Of a DNA stretch of 37,275 bases, positions 24,089 through 33,359 are shown piece by piece. The position numbers were made by a program, and so were the translations under genes. Under the pieces are notes generated by a model. It made no database searches. It was not told where the DNA came from and saw nothing but the letters and a program-made list of their open reading frames with translations. The stretch comes from an uncultured Lachnospiraceae bacterium (lineage in GTDB: Bacteria > Bacillota > Clostridia > Lachnospirales > Lachnospiraceae), in assembly GCA_902781325.1 (NCBI GenBank), contig CACZJD010000013.1, positions 1 through 37,275 on the forward strand, read 5' to 3'. The stretch's first letter is position 1. Every line of letters starts with the position of its first letter.

Positions 24089-24097
24089 TGTTATAAT
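24089..24097 (+). promoter_or_regulatory. Extended -10 promoter candidate for the GH1 gene
   Basis: TGTTATAAT is a perfect -10 with TGn extension, 74 bases before the start codon and just outside the palindromic element. No convincing -35 box. Confidence 0.45.
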
Positions 24098-24099
24098 AA

Positions 24100-25596
<1,497 letters not shown>

Positions 25597-25618
25597 AGTC
25601 TACCTCAATCCCTCAATC

Positions 25619-25716
25619 GACCTCTGGGGTAGTTTGTCGCCTCAATCGACCTCTGGGGTAGTTTGTCGACACCTGTGGAAAAACGACCTCTGGGGTAGTT
25701 TGTCGACACCTGTCTA
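25619..25716. repeat. Three head-to-tail element arms
   Basis: Arms at 25619, 25648 and 25685. The last two are 37 bp apart with a TCGACACCTGTGGAAAAAC-type junction; the first is truncated to a 29-bp unit beginning CCTCAATC, which is duplicated. Confidence 0.92.
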
Positions 25717-25878
25717 TTAAGTGCGTGCTAAAATAGAGAAAAAGCGTAAATTTACTATATTTCCCCTGCATTATTTAATTTGACCATGCAATATTTGTTA
25801 TATTTGTAATAGAATTTCGTCTATTTGCATAGAAACATCAAAAACCATATCCAACTAACAATAAAAGGAGATCAAAAA
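25717..25878 (+). promoter_or_regulatory. AT-rich leader of the DUF4342 gene
   Basis: No reading frame. TTGACC (25780-25785) with TGTAAT (25805-25810) at 19-base spacing is a weak promoter candidate. The region is much richer in A/T than its surroundings. Confidence 0.35.
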
Positions 25879-26391
25879 ATGGAAGAAAACAAAATCACTA
25901 ACGAGGAAATCATTGTAACTGAAGAAGAAAAGGTTGTTGAAGTCCCCAAGGCTGAAGAGCCTGCAGTAGAGGAGACCTCAACTGAAGAGACCGCAGCAGA
26001 AGAGACCACAGCAGAGGAGACCACCGCAGAGGAGACCACAGCAGAGGAGACCACAGCAGAGGAGCCTCAGTCGGAAGGCGCCGCTGAAGAGCCTGCCTCT
26101 GAAGAAGAGCCTCTCACCGACGATGATCTCAAGAAGTTCGCGGATGACATGGTGAGTAAAATCAAAGAACTCGTTGCGGAAGGAAATGTCAGCCGCATTC
26201 GCATTCGTAAAGGCGACACCATTATCCTGAATCTGCCCCTGTCCGTCGGTCTGATCGGAACCGCTCTCGGACTGGTCGCCGCTCCTTGGGCAGTGATCCT
26301 CGGCACGATCAGCACGATCGGTTTCAAGTGCACCGTAGAAGTCGAAAAGAAAGACGGTACCGTCACCATCCTCCATGGTAAAGAATCCTGA
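25879..26391 (+). CDS. DUF4342-family protein with acidic repeat tail
   Basis: 170 residues; AAAGGAG is 8 bases before ATG 25879. Residues about 27-75 are a highly acidic, low-complexity segment built on a five-residue AEETT unit (15-bp DNA repeat GCAGAGGAGACCACA). Residues about 85-170 are a DUF4342 domain: RIRIRKGDTIILNLPLSVG, a hydrophobic LIGTALGLVAAPWAVIL stretch and a KCTVEVEK strand. The domain's function is unknown; some members carry a ubiquitin-associated-like N-terminus, which this one lacks. The repeat number may vary between strains. Confidence 0.8.
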   Translation: MEENKITNEEIIVTEEEKVVEVPKAEEPAVEETSTEETAAEETTAEETTAEETTAEETTAEEPQSEGAAEEPASEEEPLTDDDLKKFADDMVSKIKELVAEGNVSRIRIRKGDTIILNLPLSVGLIGTALGLVAAPWAVILGTISTIGFKCTVEVEKKDGTVTILHGKES

Positions 26392-26409
26392 TAATAAATC
26401 AGGCTAAAA

Positions 26410-26427
26410 GACCTCTGGGGTAGTTTG
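26410..26427. repeat. Single element arm
   Basis: GACCTCTGGGGTAGTTTG without a partner, just past the DUF4342 stop codon. Confidence 0.9.
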
Positions 26428-26456
26428 CTGATAATTAAATTAAAAGACATCTAAGA

Positions 26457-26515
26457 GACCTCTGGGGAGGTTTGCGGACACCTGTCTACAAACCTCCCCA
26501 GAGGTCTCTATTTTT
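26457..26515. terminator. Covarying palindromic element (26457-26506) with T-rich tail
   Basis: This 50-bp copy has GGGGAGGTTTG on the left and CAAACCTCCCC on the right, so the departure from consensus is matched in both arms. The stem ends GAGGTCTC and is followed by TATTTTT, giving a plausible Rho-independent terminator for the rightward DUF4342 gene. Terminator activity is inferred. Confidence 0.7.
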
Positions 26516-26516
26516 C

Positions 26517-26547
26517 CACATATGGGGGACAAACTACCCCAGAGGTC
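26517..26547. repeat. Right half-element overlapping a stop codon
   Basis: CCACATATGGGGG then ACAAACTACCCCAGAGGTC. Its last bases form the TGA stop of the minus-strand DUF1349-like gene. Confidence 0.88.
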
Positions 26548-27145
26548 ATTCGTCCGGCTGCTGCCCGTCATGAGCCTTCCAGGCGCACTCAGTGACCTTC
26601 ATATCCGTGAACACTGCCGTAAAGCTCGAGTTCTCAGGGCTGCAGGCATAAATGCCAAAGCGTATCTTCCCGACGCCTTCCCACATATGACAAACTCTCA
26701 TCTGCGAAAAATGCTCGCCATCCTGAGAACATTCAATACAGTAATCATCTTCCCTGCGGCTGAACCGATACCACATAGTCTTCACGTTGGCCGGAATTGC
26801 CGTCGTCGCCCAATCTGAATAGCCATGGTTAGTCACCACAGAGCCCAAGTGCTGAAATTCCTCATTTTCGTACTCCACGGAGCCTTTCAACCAGTTCTCT
26901 GAATCAAGATACATGACAATACCGCACTGATCAAACCGGTGATGGCTGCCCGAAAAATCTGTTTTCACAATAAAGGAAAAGAACTTTTCCTCCGTCTCCA
27001 TCTGCAGTACCGGCGCGTTGTCATTTCGGAAATGATAATACGTCCTCTGCCACAGATCCGTCCCCGGCGCAGTCGTAATCTCGATCCGATCCGCTGTGAT
27101 ACGGAAATCCTTCGGCTCCCTTGTCCATTTCATTTCTGCTGTCAT
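26546..27145 (-). CDS. DUF1349-like (concanavalin-fold) protein
   Basis: 199 residues from ATG 27145 (MTAEMKWTREPKDF), with GAGGAAAAAAGGGG directly upstream. The pattern DLWQRTYYHFRNDNAPVL, then FSFIVKTDFSG, then DQCGIVMYLDSENWLKGSVEY and a final KIRFGIYACSPE fits the DUF1349 family, a laminin-G/concanavalin-like fold of unknown substrate that may bind sugars. The stop TGA is shared with the edge of a repeat arm. Longer frames through the upstream repeats are rejected. Confidence 0.78.
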   Translation of the reverse strand: MTAEMKWTREPKDFRITADRIEITTAPGTDLWQRTYYHFRNDNAPVLQMETEEKFFSFIVKTDFSGSHHRFDQCGIVMYLDSENWLKGSVEYENEEFQHLGSVVTNHGYSDWATTAIPANVKTMWYRFSRREDDYCIECSQDGEHFSQMRVCHMWEGVGKIRFGIYACSPENSSFTAVFTDMKVTECAWKAHDGQQPDE

Positions 27146-27175
27146 TCCCCTTTTTTCCTCTTTCTCTTGAAAATC

Positions 27176-27340
27176 GACCTCTGGGGTCATTTGTCCATTT
27201 GCCATGTCCTGGGACAAGAGACCTCTGGGGTGGTTTGTCTTTATTGCTATATTCACACTATCACGATTCACTATCTTTTTCCACAAGTGGGGACAAACTA
27301 CCCCAGAGGTCTCTTTTATCCGCGCAGAGGTCTCTTTTAT
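27176..27340. repeat. Degenerate element and an element split by 40-60 bp of other sequence
   Basis: A decayed copy lies at 27176-27216. A left arm (GTGG form) at 27220-27237 finds its right arm only at 27291-27313, so the pair is split by unrelated AT-rich DNA. After it, CAGAGGTCTCTTTTATCCGC is repeated in tandem. Confidence 0.8.
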
Positions 27341-27401
27341 CCGCCACCAAAAGCATCTATAATCTAGTGTGTATAAAATCAAAATATCGACACAACCGCA
27401 G

Positions 27402-27419
27402 CAAACCACCCCAGAGGTC
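27402..27419. repeat. Single inverted element arm
   Basis: CAAACCACCCCAGAGGTC, 26 bp ahead of the start codon of the ketopantoate-reductase-like gene. Confidence 0.88.
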
Positions 27420-27444
27420 GTTTGCCGCCACAGAAAGGACCCCT

Positions 27445-28342
27445 ATGAAGCCTATCAAAACCACCGCCATCTATGGCCTCGGTGCCCTCGGCATGCTCTT
27501 CGGCTCCCGGCTCCAGCAGACCTACAGCTCGGAAAACGTCAAATTCGTCATGGACAGCGCTCGCTTCGCCCGCCACAAGGACGATATTTACACGATCAAC
27601 GACGAGCCCTTTGCCTTCGCTCTTCAGGACGCAGCTGAAGTCACCGCTCCCTCGGACCTCGTGATCGTCGCCGTCAAGGGTCCCGACCTTGCAGCCGTTG
27701 TAGACCAGATCGCCCCTTCCGTCGGCCCGGACACGATCATAATATCGTTTATGAACGGCATCACCAGCGAAGACATCCTCGCGTCAAAATATACCCTACC
27801 CACCGCCACATTCTCGACTGCATCGCAATCGGTATGGACGCCATGCGCGACGGCACGCAGCTCCACTACACAAAATCCGGCAAAATACAGTTCGGCTCCC
27901 GCGATAACACACAGACGGAAGAAGTAAGGGCGGTAGAACGATATTTTGACACAGCGGGAGTCCCTTACGAGGTGAGAAATGACATCCGCCGCGCGATGTG
28001 GTACAAATACCTGCTCAATGTCGGCGTGAACCAGGCCTGCACCGTCTATGAGACAGACTACGGCCATGTCACATCACCCGGCCCGATCTGCGACTGAAAG
28101 AAGCGATGCGGGAGGTCTGCCGCATCGCAGCCATGGAAGACATCACCCTCACCGAGAACGACATCAACGCCGCAATAGAACTGGAAAAGACTCTCAAGCC
28201 CGACGGCTATCCGTCCATGCGCCAGGACGCGCTCGCTGGCAGGCCGACCGAGGTCGACCTCTTTGCGGGAACCGTCATCGAGATGGGCCAAAAATACGGA
28301 ATCCCTACACCGGTAAATCAGAAGTATAAAGACTGCCTCTGA
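27445..28342 (+). pseudogene. 2-dehydropantoate 2-reductase-like gene with two frameshifts
   Basis: Frame 1 runs from ATG 27445 with the Rossmann start AIYGLGALGMLFGSRL and DLVIVAVKGPDL. Near 27795 the coding frame moves by one base and continues as HILDCIAIGMDAMRDG through MWYKYLLNVGVNQACTVYE. Near 28085-28095 it shifts again, giving LKEAMREVCRIAAME and PVNQKYKDCL to the stop at 28342. Joined, the product is about 299 residues, the usual length for ApbA/PanE. Each shift is explained by one missing base. AAAGGA precedes the start. A sequencing error cannot be excluded; otherwise the gene is inactive. Confidence 0.85.
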
Positions 28343-28352
28343 TCTTGTCCTC

Positions 28353-28497
28353 GACCTCTGGGGTAGTTTGTCCCCACCTGTGAAAAAAAGACCTCGACCT
28401 CTGGGGTAGTTTGTCCACACCTGGGGAAAAAGACCTCTGGGAAAAAAGACCTCTGGGGTAGTTTGTGGACAGGTGTCCACAAACTACCCCAGAGGTC
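28353..28497. repeat. Three same-strand arms and a 50-bp palindrome
   Basis: Arms at 28353, 28396 and a truncated one at 28432 lead into the full palindrome 28448-28497 with centre GTGGACAGGTGTCCAC. The joints are CACCTGTGAAAAAAAG and CACCTGGGGAAAAAG, variants of the 37-bp array junction. Confidence 0.93.
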
Positions 28498-28507
28498 ACA
28501 TCCCTCC

Positions 28508-29476
28508 CTACAGAAACGCATCCAGCACCTTATGCGTCTTCAGAGAATCCTCCTCTGTCAGGATTCCCAGTTCCTCCAGCCTCTCGACCAGTTCTTCCCG
28601 GACTCCTGCTGCCGTCTCACAGTCCTCCGCTGTCAGCGAAATCTCCGTGATAAACCGACTCTCGCCGGACTCCGAATCAGGGATCTCCCAGACCTCAATC
28701 TGCACTTTAGAACCCCCGAATTTTCCATTATATCTGTCAAAAAATACAGGCCCGGCCATCTGTGCCGATTCAAGCGCTTCATTGCCCCATTGTACGGTTC
28801 CCCAGTCCCGCTCCTCCACAGGAATGTGCTGCTCCAGCATGTAACGTCCCTCATTAGGCGTCAAATACGCTATGCTCTCCTGTCCGCCGGAATCAACGTC
28901 TTCTTTGAGCGAAATACTCAGCGTCATACTCGAAAATCCCCACTCAACCTGCGCTACCCAGCTTTCTCCGGATAAGTCAAAACCTTCCTCCCCGGCGCGC
29001 CGTACAGCTTCGTCAACGTCCGTCCCGGATACGGGGTACCGCTTTTTATATGTCAGTTCAAACCCTTTGTCAGCCTTTCCCTCCTGCATCCTGATCCGAT
29101 TGATCCAGCCCTCTCGCTCAAAAACTCTATCCGTTCCGTCGTAATATACCACTCCAAATCTCTTGATCTTCTTGCCTGTATCAAATTCGCTGCGGATTTC
29201 CTTTTTCAACTTGTGATCTTCATCCAACACAGCATCAGAATCCAGCAAAAAATGGATCTCCGTCTCAATTTTTTGACCGCTCCACTTCTGAAAGTCATCA
29301 TCCGACCTCTGGGGTACTTTGTCCTGAGTTGACGATTCGGTCGAGACCATTGTCTTTTCAGTAGTACCTCCGTCCTCCATGTCAGCAGGCGTTTTTGCCC
29401 CAAACAATGCACACGCGGCCAGATTTGCTGCAAGCGCAGCACAGATAATTAGTATCGGGATCTTCCTTTTTTTCAT
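28508..29476 (-). CDS. Predicted lipoprotein with CYTH-like C-terminal domain
   Basis: 322 residues from ATG 29476 (MKKRKIPILIICAALAANLAA), with GGAG about 10 bases upstream. A signal peptide ends in the lipobox LAAC, Cys22. The body from about residue 68 shows E-T-E, an RIRM strand and TYKKR, the kind of charged tunnel pattern seen in CYTH/triphosphate-tunnel proteins, but this is a weak match. Residues 52-58 (DKVPQRS) are encoded by an element arm inserted in frame in the linker between lipid anchor and domain. Function unknown. Confidence 0.7.
   Translation of the reverse strand: MKKRKIPILIICAALAANLAACALFGAKTPADMEDGGTTEKTMVSTESSTQDKVPQRSDDDFQKWSGQKIETEIHFLLDSDAVLDEDHKLKKEIRSEFDTGKKIKRFGVVYYDGTDRVFEREGWINRIRMQEGKADKGFELTYKKRYPVSGTDVDEAVRRAGEEGFDLSGESWVAQVEWGFSSMTLSISLKEDVDSGGQESIAYLTPNEGRYMLEQHIPVEERDWGTVQWGNEALESAQMAGPVFFDRYNGKFGGSKVQIEVWEIPDSESGESRFITEISLTAEDCETAAGVREELVERLEELGILTEEDSLKTHKVLDAFL
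29304..29324. repeat. Element arm inside a coding sequence
   Basis: GACCTCTGGGGTACTTTGTCC lies within the lipoprotein gene, one base off the arm consensus, and keeps the frame open as DKVPQRS. Confidence 0.9.
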
Positions 29477-29501
29477 TTTTTCCCTACTCCTGTGTGCAAA
29501 T

Positions 29502-29620
29502 GACCTCTGTGCAAATGACCTCTGGGGTAGTTTGTCCCCACCTGGGGTGTAACGCTCCGGGCCAATCAACCTCTGGGGTGGTTTTGGGGTGGTTTGGCCC
29601 CACCTGTGGAAAACGCCCTC
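29502..29620. repeat. Degenerate same-strand arms
   Basis: Arms or fragments at 29502, 29517 and 29568, then a GGGGTGGTTTTGGGGTGGTTT stutter from slippage, and a GGCCCCACCTGTGGAAAACG joint. Confidence 0.85.
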
Positions 29621-29625
29621 CGGTA

Positions 29626-30459
29626 TTAAAGCCCTTCAATCCAAGAGAAAAACTTATCGAGGCCCCGATTCTCTTCTCTAGTCTCCAGAAACATGCCCGC
29701 TGTATACCATGAATGCGTATTCTTTCGGTCCACTACGCTGTACAACTCGCAAGTGTTGCCCAATTCTTCTGCCCGCCTGGCAAAATCCTCTGCGCATGCA
29801 AATTCAATCAGCCCATCATGTCTGCTTTGGATAAGCAACATGGGAATCCTGCTTTTGCCCATCAAAGCTATCGGCTCACCGTTTTTTCTGTTGTAGTTCT
29901 TTTTGAATAGCTGATCGAGCAGCAGTTTCAATGTAAGCGACTGATCATTCCTTAAACTGTATGGCCCGCCGGAGCCAATAAAACCTATGATGTTTGACAC
30001 ATCGACATTGAATTTCCTTTGGATTTTCCGGCAGTAACACATGATGGAAGTCAGGTGGGCTCCGGCTGACGGCCCGGCTACGATGACCTTCGACACATCG
30101 ATCCCATTCTCCTGCAAATAACTGATTGCCGAATTATATCCCTCACATACATCCTTGATCTGACAGGGATACTTGTATTTGGGAGACAGCCTGTAGCCCA
30201 GGGAAACAAAGCGGTATCCCTGCCCGCAAACACACTGCCCGACAAAGTCAAATAGCTTGGGATTGCCCGCATTCCAGCCGCCGCCGTGCACCCACACTAT
30301 GACCTTATCGCTGGTCACCCGCTCAGGTTCGTAGTAGAGAAAGTATTGTTCTCTGTTTTGACCATAGGAAACCATTACAGGTTTATATCTCTTCTTTACC
30401 TGAAACATCCTTCTGTATAAGCCAAAATAGCTCAGGCTTTCACGTAAATAATCATTCAT
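29626..30459 (-). CDS. Alpha/beta hydrolase, HSL/BD-FAE-like esterase
   Basis: 277 residues from ATG 30459, with AGGAG 5 bases upstream. HGGGW is the oxyanion motif, GPSAGAH the nucleophile elbow (Ser), SRHDGLIEF carries the acid and NTHSWY the histidine. The arrangement is that of carboxylesterases of the hormone-sensitive-lipase group. No signal peptide, so it is probably intracellular. Its ribosome site lies in a duplicated GGAGGAGCAGGGGTC tract at the edge of a repeat array, so translation strength could vary with copy number of that tract. Confidence 0.87.
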   Translation of the reverse strand: MNDYLRESLSYFGLYRRMFQVKKRYKPVMVSYGQNREQYFLYYEPERVTSDKVIVWVHGGGWNAGNPKLFDFVGQCVCGQGYRFVSLGYRLSPKYKYPCQIKDVCEGYNSAISYLQENGIDVSKVIVAGPSAGAHLTSIMCYCRKIQRKFNVDVSNIIGFIGSGGPYSLRNDQSLTLKLLLDQLFKKNYNRKNGEPIALMGKSRIPMLLIQSRHDGLIEFACAEDFARRAEELGNTCELYSVVDRKNTHSWYTAGMFLETREENRGLDKFFSWIEGL

Positions 30460-30502
30460 ACCTGCTCCTCCGACCCCTGCTCCTCCGACCCCTGCTCCCT
30501 CC

Positions 30503-30589
30503 GACCTCTGGGGTAGTTTGTCCACACCTGTCCATAATCGACCTCTGGGGTAGTTTGTCCACATCTGGGGACAAACTACCCCAGAGTTC
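30503..30589. repeat. Same-strand arm (30503) plus 50-bp palindrome (30540-30589)
   Basis: The arms start 37 bp apart. The palindrome has centre CCACATCTGGGG and one change at its right end (GAGTTC). Confidence 0.94.
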
Positions 30590-30600
30590 GAGGTCGCCTA

Positions 30601-30927
30601 TTACTCCAGGCTGTCATACTTCGCGGCACTTCCACGCGCCTTCTCCACAGGATATTTTGCCTCGTTCTGGTCCATCTTGCGATTGACGATCACATCCTCT
30701 TCCAAGCCAAGTTTGTCGAGCATATTCCGGCAGTACACGAGCACATCCGCCAGTTCTTCACTGACGTGGTCGACGTCATATTCCGTATCGGACCACTGGA
30801 AACACTCAAGAAGCTCTGAGGCCTCGATGGCAATCGATTTCGCAAGATTGGCAGGTGTATGGAACTGGTCCCAGTCGCGGTCCTCTGTGAATTTTCTGAT
30901 TCGGTCTATTGTTTCCTGCTTCATCAT
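30601..30927 (-). CDS. MazG-like nucleotide pyrophosphohydrolase
   Basis: 108 residues. The metal motif EASELLE...EELADVLVY (EXXE..EXXD) is that of the all-alpha NTP-PPase superfamily, close to the RS21-C6/YpjD type. It hydrolyses non-canonical or excess NTPs or dNTPs. Two adjacent ATGs (30927, 30924) follow a GGGGGG tract; either could start. It lies 11 bp behind the AlkD-like gene with no repeat between, so the two form an operon that links nucleotide-pool cleaning with DNA alkylation repair. Confidence 0.9.
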   Translation of the reverse strand: MMKQETIDRIRKFTEDRDWDQFHTPANLAKSIAIEASELLECFQWSDTEYDVDHVSEELADVLVYCRNMLDKLGLEEDVIVNRKMDQNEAKYPVEKARGSAAKYDSLE

Positions 30928-30938
30928 TTAGCCCCCCG

Positions 30939-31634
30939 TCACCTGCTCTGCCGCACCTTCAAAGTCTTCAAATACGCCTTTTGCTCATCCGAAATCCTAT
31001 AACTTTCTACGCTCTTCTGGATCGCCTTATTATGTACCCAGTCGGCAAGCTTCCTTTCTTCCAGATATGGCAAGACCGATTCATACTGCTTCGCCAGTGC
31101 GGTTGCAAAGTACCATGCAATCATCATGTTGACGTAGTATTCCTCCGACCTGACCTCGGCCACCATGTCCGCATACTCCCGGTCAAATCGCTCATCCAGG
31201 AAATGCTGCATCAGCATCCCGATCGCGAACCTGACCTTGTAGGTTTCGCCGGATTTGATCCACGACCGGATGCAGGGAAGCAGCCTCTCCGGCTCTTTTT
31301 TGAACGCCTTGGGCGAAAGCTGGTCGCAGGTAGCCCAGTTGTCGATGAACGGGAGAAATGCGTCAACTTCCGCCATGCACTTGTCAAAATCCTTCTCCAG
31401 CGAGATCACAAATGCATGCAGCTGGTCTTCGTCAAAATATTGATGCGGCGCGCCGGCAAGAAACGCATCTATATCCGTATCCTTGTATAGTTTTTTGGCA
31501 AATGCGCGGAGCGCCGGCGTCCTTACACCTATAATTCTGTCGGCAGCTACAGTGGGGATGATTTTTGCCTGCATAAGGGCATAGTCCTTATCCTGCAGCT
31601 GAAACAGTTCCGTTACGATCTCATCTCTGTTCAT
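30939..31634 (-). CDS. AlkD-like DNA alkylation repair protein
   Basis: 231 residues of the all-helical HEAT-like AlkD family. The pattern IIGVRTPALRAFAKKL near the start, FIDNWATCDQLSPKAFKK in the middle, and VRFAIGMLMQHFLDE and VNMMIAWYFATALAK later are those of the short COG4912 glycosylases. These excise positively charged alkylated purines without base flipping. GAGGAG lies about 9 bases before the ATG. It is the first gene of a two-gene unit with the MazG-like enzyme. Confidence 0.87.
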   Translation of the reverse strand: MNRDEIVTELFQLQDKDYALMQAKIIPTVAADRIIGVRTPALRAFAKKLYKDTDIDAFLAGAPHQYFDEDQLHAFVISLEKDFDKCMAEVDAFLPFIDNWATCDQLSPKAFKKEPERLLPCIRSWIKSGETYKVRFAIGMLMQHFLDERFDREYADMVAEVRSEEYYVNMMIAWYFATALAKQYESVLPYLEERKLADWVHNKAIQKSVESYRISDEQKAYLKTLKVRQSR

Positions 31635-31657
31635 TTTCTATACTCCTCTGTGCAATC

Positions 31658-31762
31658 GACCTCTGGGGTGGTTTGTCCACACCTGGGGTCAAACGACCTC
31701 TGGGGGGGTTGTGGACAGATGTGGAATAATCATCGTCTGGGGACAAAATACCTCAGAGGTCG
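31658..31762. repeat. Two same-strand arms and a decayed right half
   Basis: Arms at 31658 (GTGG form) and 31694 (TGGGGGGGTT, damaged) are followed by GGGGACAAAATACCTCAGAGGTC. In this last part the change CAAACTACC to CAAAATACC creates a copy of the dispersed GNCAAAATA 9-mer. Confidence 0.85.
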
Positions 31763-31769
31763 ATGTCGC

Positions 31770-33236
31770 TCATTCCGTCTTCAGGCAACTGTCCATGAAG
31801 GATTTTATCTCATCCTGCATTTCTTCGGGAAACAGAGAATACATGATCGTGACGTGTGTGCCTGTCGGGTGGAAAATAGTTTTCACGTTTTCATTTTCTG
31901 TGTCATGAATCCGCAAAGATGTCCATGGATCTGTTGGTCCGTAGATCATGAGATGTTTTGCCGGGCTTGTGTCAATGGATGCGTTCAGAGCATCCCTGAA
32001 AGACGGATCATAAACGAATGCTTTCTTCTGCTCCTCCGTGAAGACAAGGTCCTGAAACAGAGTCGCTTCCCCTTCTTCAGTGACGGATAAGGTATTCGGC
32101 AGGCCGGCGTCCGCGAGGGCTTTCCTCAAATAAGAAAAATCATAATGCTGTCTTCCGAGCTCTTTCGCCGTGTGTACATAATACGGCCAGGCAAAAAAGT
32201 CCGGCGACCAGTCTTCAAAACTCTGTACAGTCAATAGGAGCGATAATTCCTTTTCAAGTTTCGTTTCCTTTTCTCCTTCCGTTGTTTCGGGGAGGGCAAG
32301 TACCTTCTTAACAGAATCGAACATCTGCTGGTTGGACTGCCATATCTGCACGGCAAATTCCAAAACATTCATATCATACAGTTTGTCGATTGAATCCCGG
32401 AAACGCAGTCCCGACGCATTGACCTTTTCGGTATAAAGCGGGAGCAGCTCTTTTTTGTCCTTTAAAAGCGCAACCTGAAAATCCGTGACGAGCTTTCGAA
32501 GCTCCGCTCCCCGCTCTTTGCCCAAAGCATCTCCAATCTCAGTGTAAACAAATTCATACATGCGGTCGTCCGAGGTGCTCAGCGCGAAGGGCGCGGCCGT
32601 CGGGCAGTAAACACGCATGTCCTCCGGGAAATAATGGGCATAGATATTCGACATCAGCCCGCTGTAACTTGTGCCGTAGCTGAACCAGACGTCTCCCAGT
32701 ATCTTTGACATTTCCGTATAGATCTTGTGCATATCATTGGCGGCATTTTCTGCCGTCATATATTCCCAGTAACGGACGTCATCATTTGACATATCCTCCG
32801 GCCGGGATTTCCCGAAAAACCGGTGCTCAGGGTGTACAACACTCGCGCCGTATTCTTCGACAATGTCAAGCGGTATTCCCCACATAAAGTAATCATCCAT
32901 CAAAGCATAGCCTTCCGTATCCATAGCGGCAATTTCGGAGCCTTTTTTCAGGCTCACCTCCACCCGCTGCGGGAAAGAGCCCTTTTCGGGATGCTCCCAG
33001 TCCAGCGGCTGACTGAAGGTCACAATATACCTCTCGTCAAACTTGCTGATAAAAGGAAGCAGCCATACCTTCTCCACACTAGTCACCCCGTCCAGCTCGG
33101 CCAGACGCTGCTCCATGCTCTTTCCGTTTCCTTGCGCATAGCCGCCAATCGGGGATAACAGAGCGATCACACAAGCCGAAATCAGGACACGTGCTACGTT
33201 TCTAAATACTGTTTTCTGGGGATTTGGTTGTATCAT
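31770..33236 (-). CDS. Secreted S37-type (PS-10-like) serine peptidase
   Basis: 488 residues from ATG 33236, with AAGGAGG 6 bases upstream. A signal peptide is likely (basic start, hydrophobic VLISACVIALLSPIGGYA, cleavage near AQG). TFSQPLDWEHPEKGSFPQR, VVHPEHRFFGKSRPE and YGTSYSG (Ser190) are typical of the S28/S37 aminopeptidase group; Asp436 (GPTDPW) and His461 (TGTHV) complete the triad. It would remove tripeptides or proline-ended peptides outside the cell. A truncated relative of its 3' end stands at 9915-10049. Confidence 0.86.
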   Translation of the reverse strand: MIQPNPQKTVFRNVARVLISACVIALLSPIGGYAQGNGKSMEQRLAELDGVTSVEKVWLLPFISKFDERYIVTFSQPLDWEHPEKGSFPQRVEVSLKKGSEIAAMDTEGYALMDDYFMWGIPLDIVEEYGASVVHPEHRFFGKSRPEDMSNDDVRYWEYMTAENAANDMHKIYTEMSKILGDVWFSYGTSYSGLMSNIYAHYFPEDMRVYCPTAAPFALSTSDDRMYEFVYTEIGDALGKERGAELRKLVTDFQVALLKDKKELLPLYTEKVNASGLRFRDSIDKLYDMNVLEFAVQIWQSNQQMFDSVKKVLALPETTEGEKETKLEKELSLLLTVQSFEDWSPDFFAWPYYVHTAKELGRQHYDFSYLRKALADAGLPNTLSVTEEGEATLFQDLVFTEEQKKAFVYDPSFRDALNASIDTSPAKHLMIYGPTDPWTSLRIHDTENENVKTIFHPTGTHVTIMYSLFPEEMQDEIKSFMDSCLKTE

Positions 33237-33265
33237 ATTTATCCTCCTTGAAACGACCTTGAAAC

Positions 33266-33351
33266 GACCTCTGGGGTAGTTTGTCCCCAGATGGGGATTT
33301 TTCCACACCTGAGGACAAACCACCTCAGAGGTCGAGGTCACCCAGAGGTCG
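33266..33351. repeat. 68-bp long-centre element (33266-33333) and a short fragment
   Basis: Left arm, then CCCCAGATGGGGATTTTTCC and ACACCTG, then a right arm with two changes. Identical in length and centre design to the copy at 35682-35749; the two flank the M13 peptidase gene. A CCCAGAGGTC fragment follows at 33341. Confidence 0.92.
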
Positions 33352-33359
33352 AGGTCACC

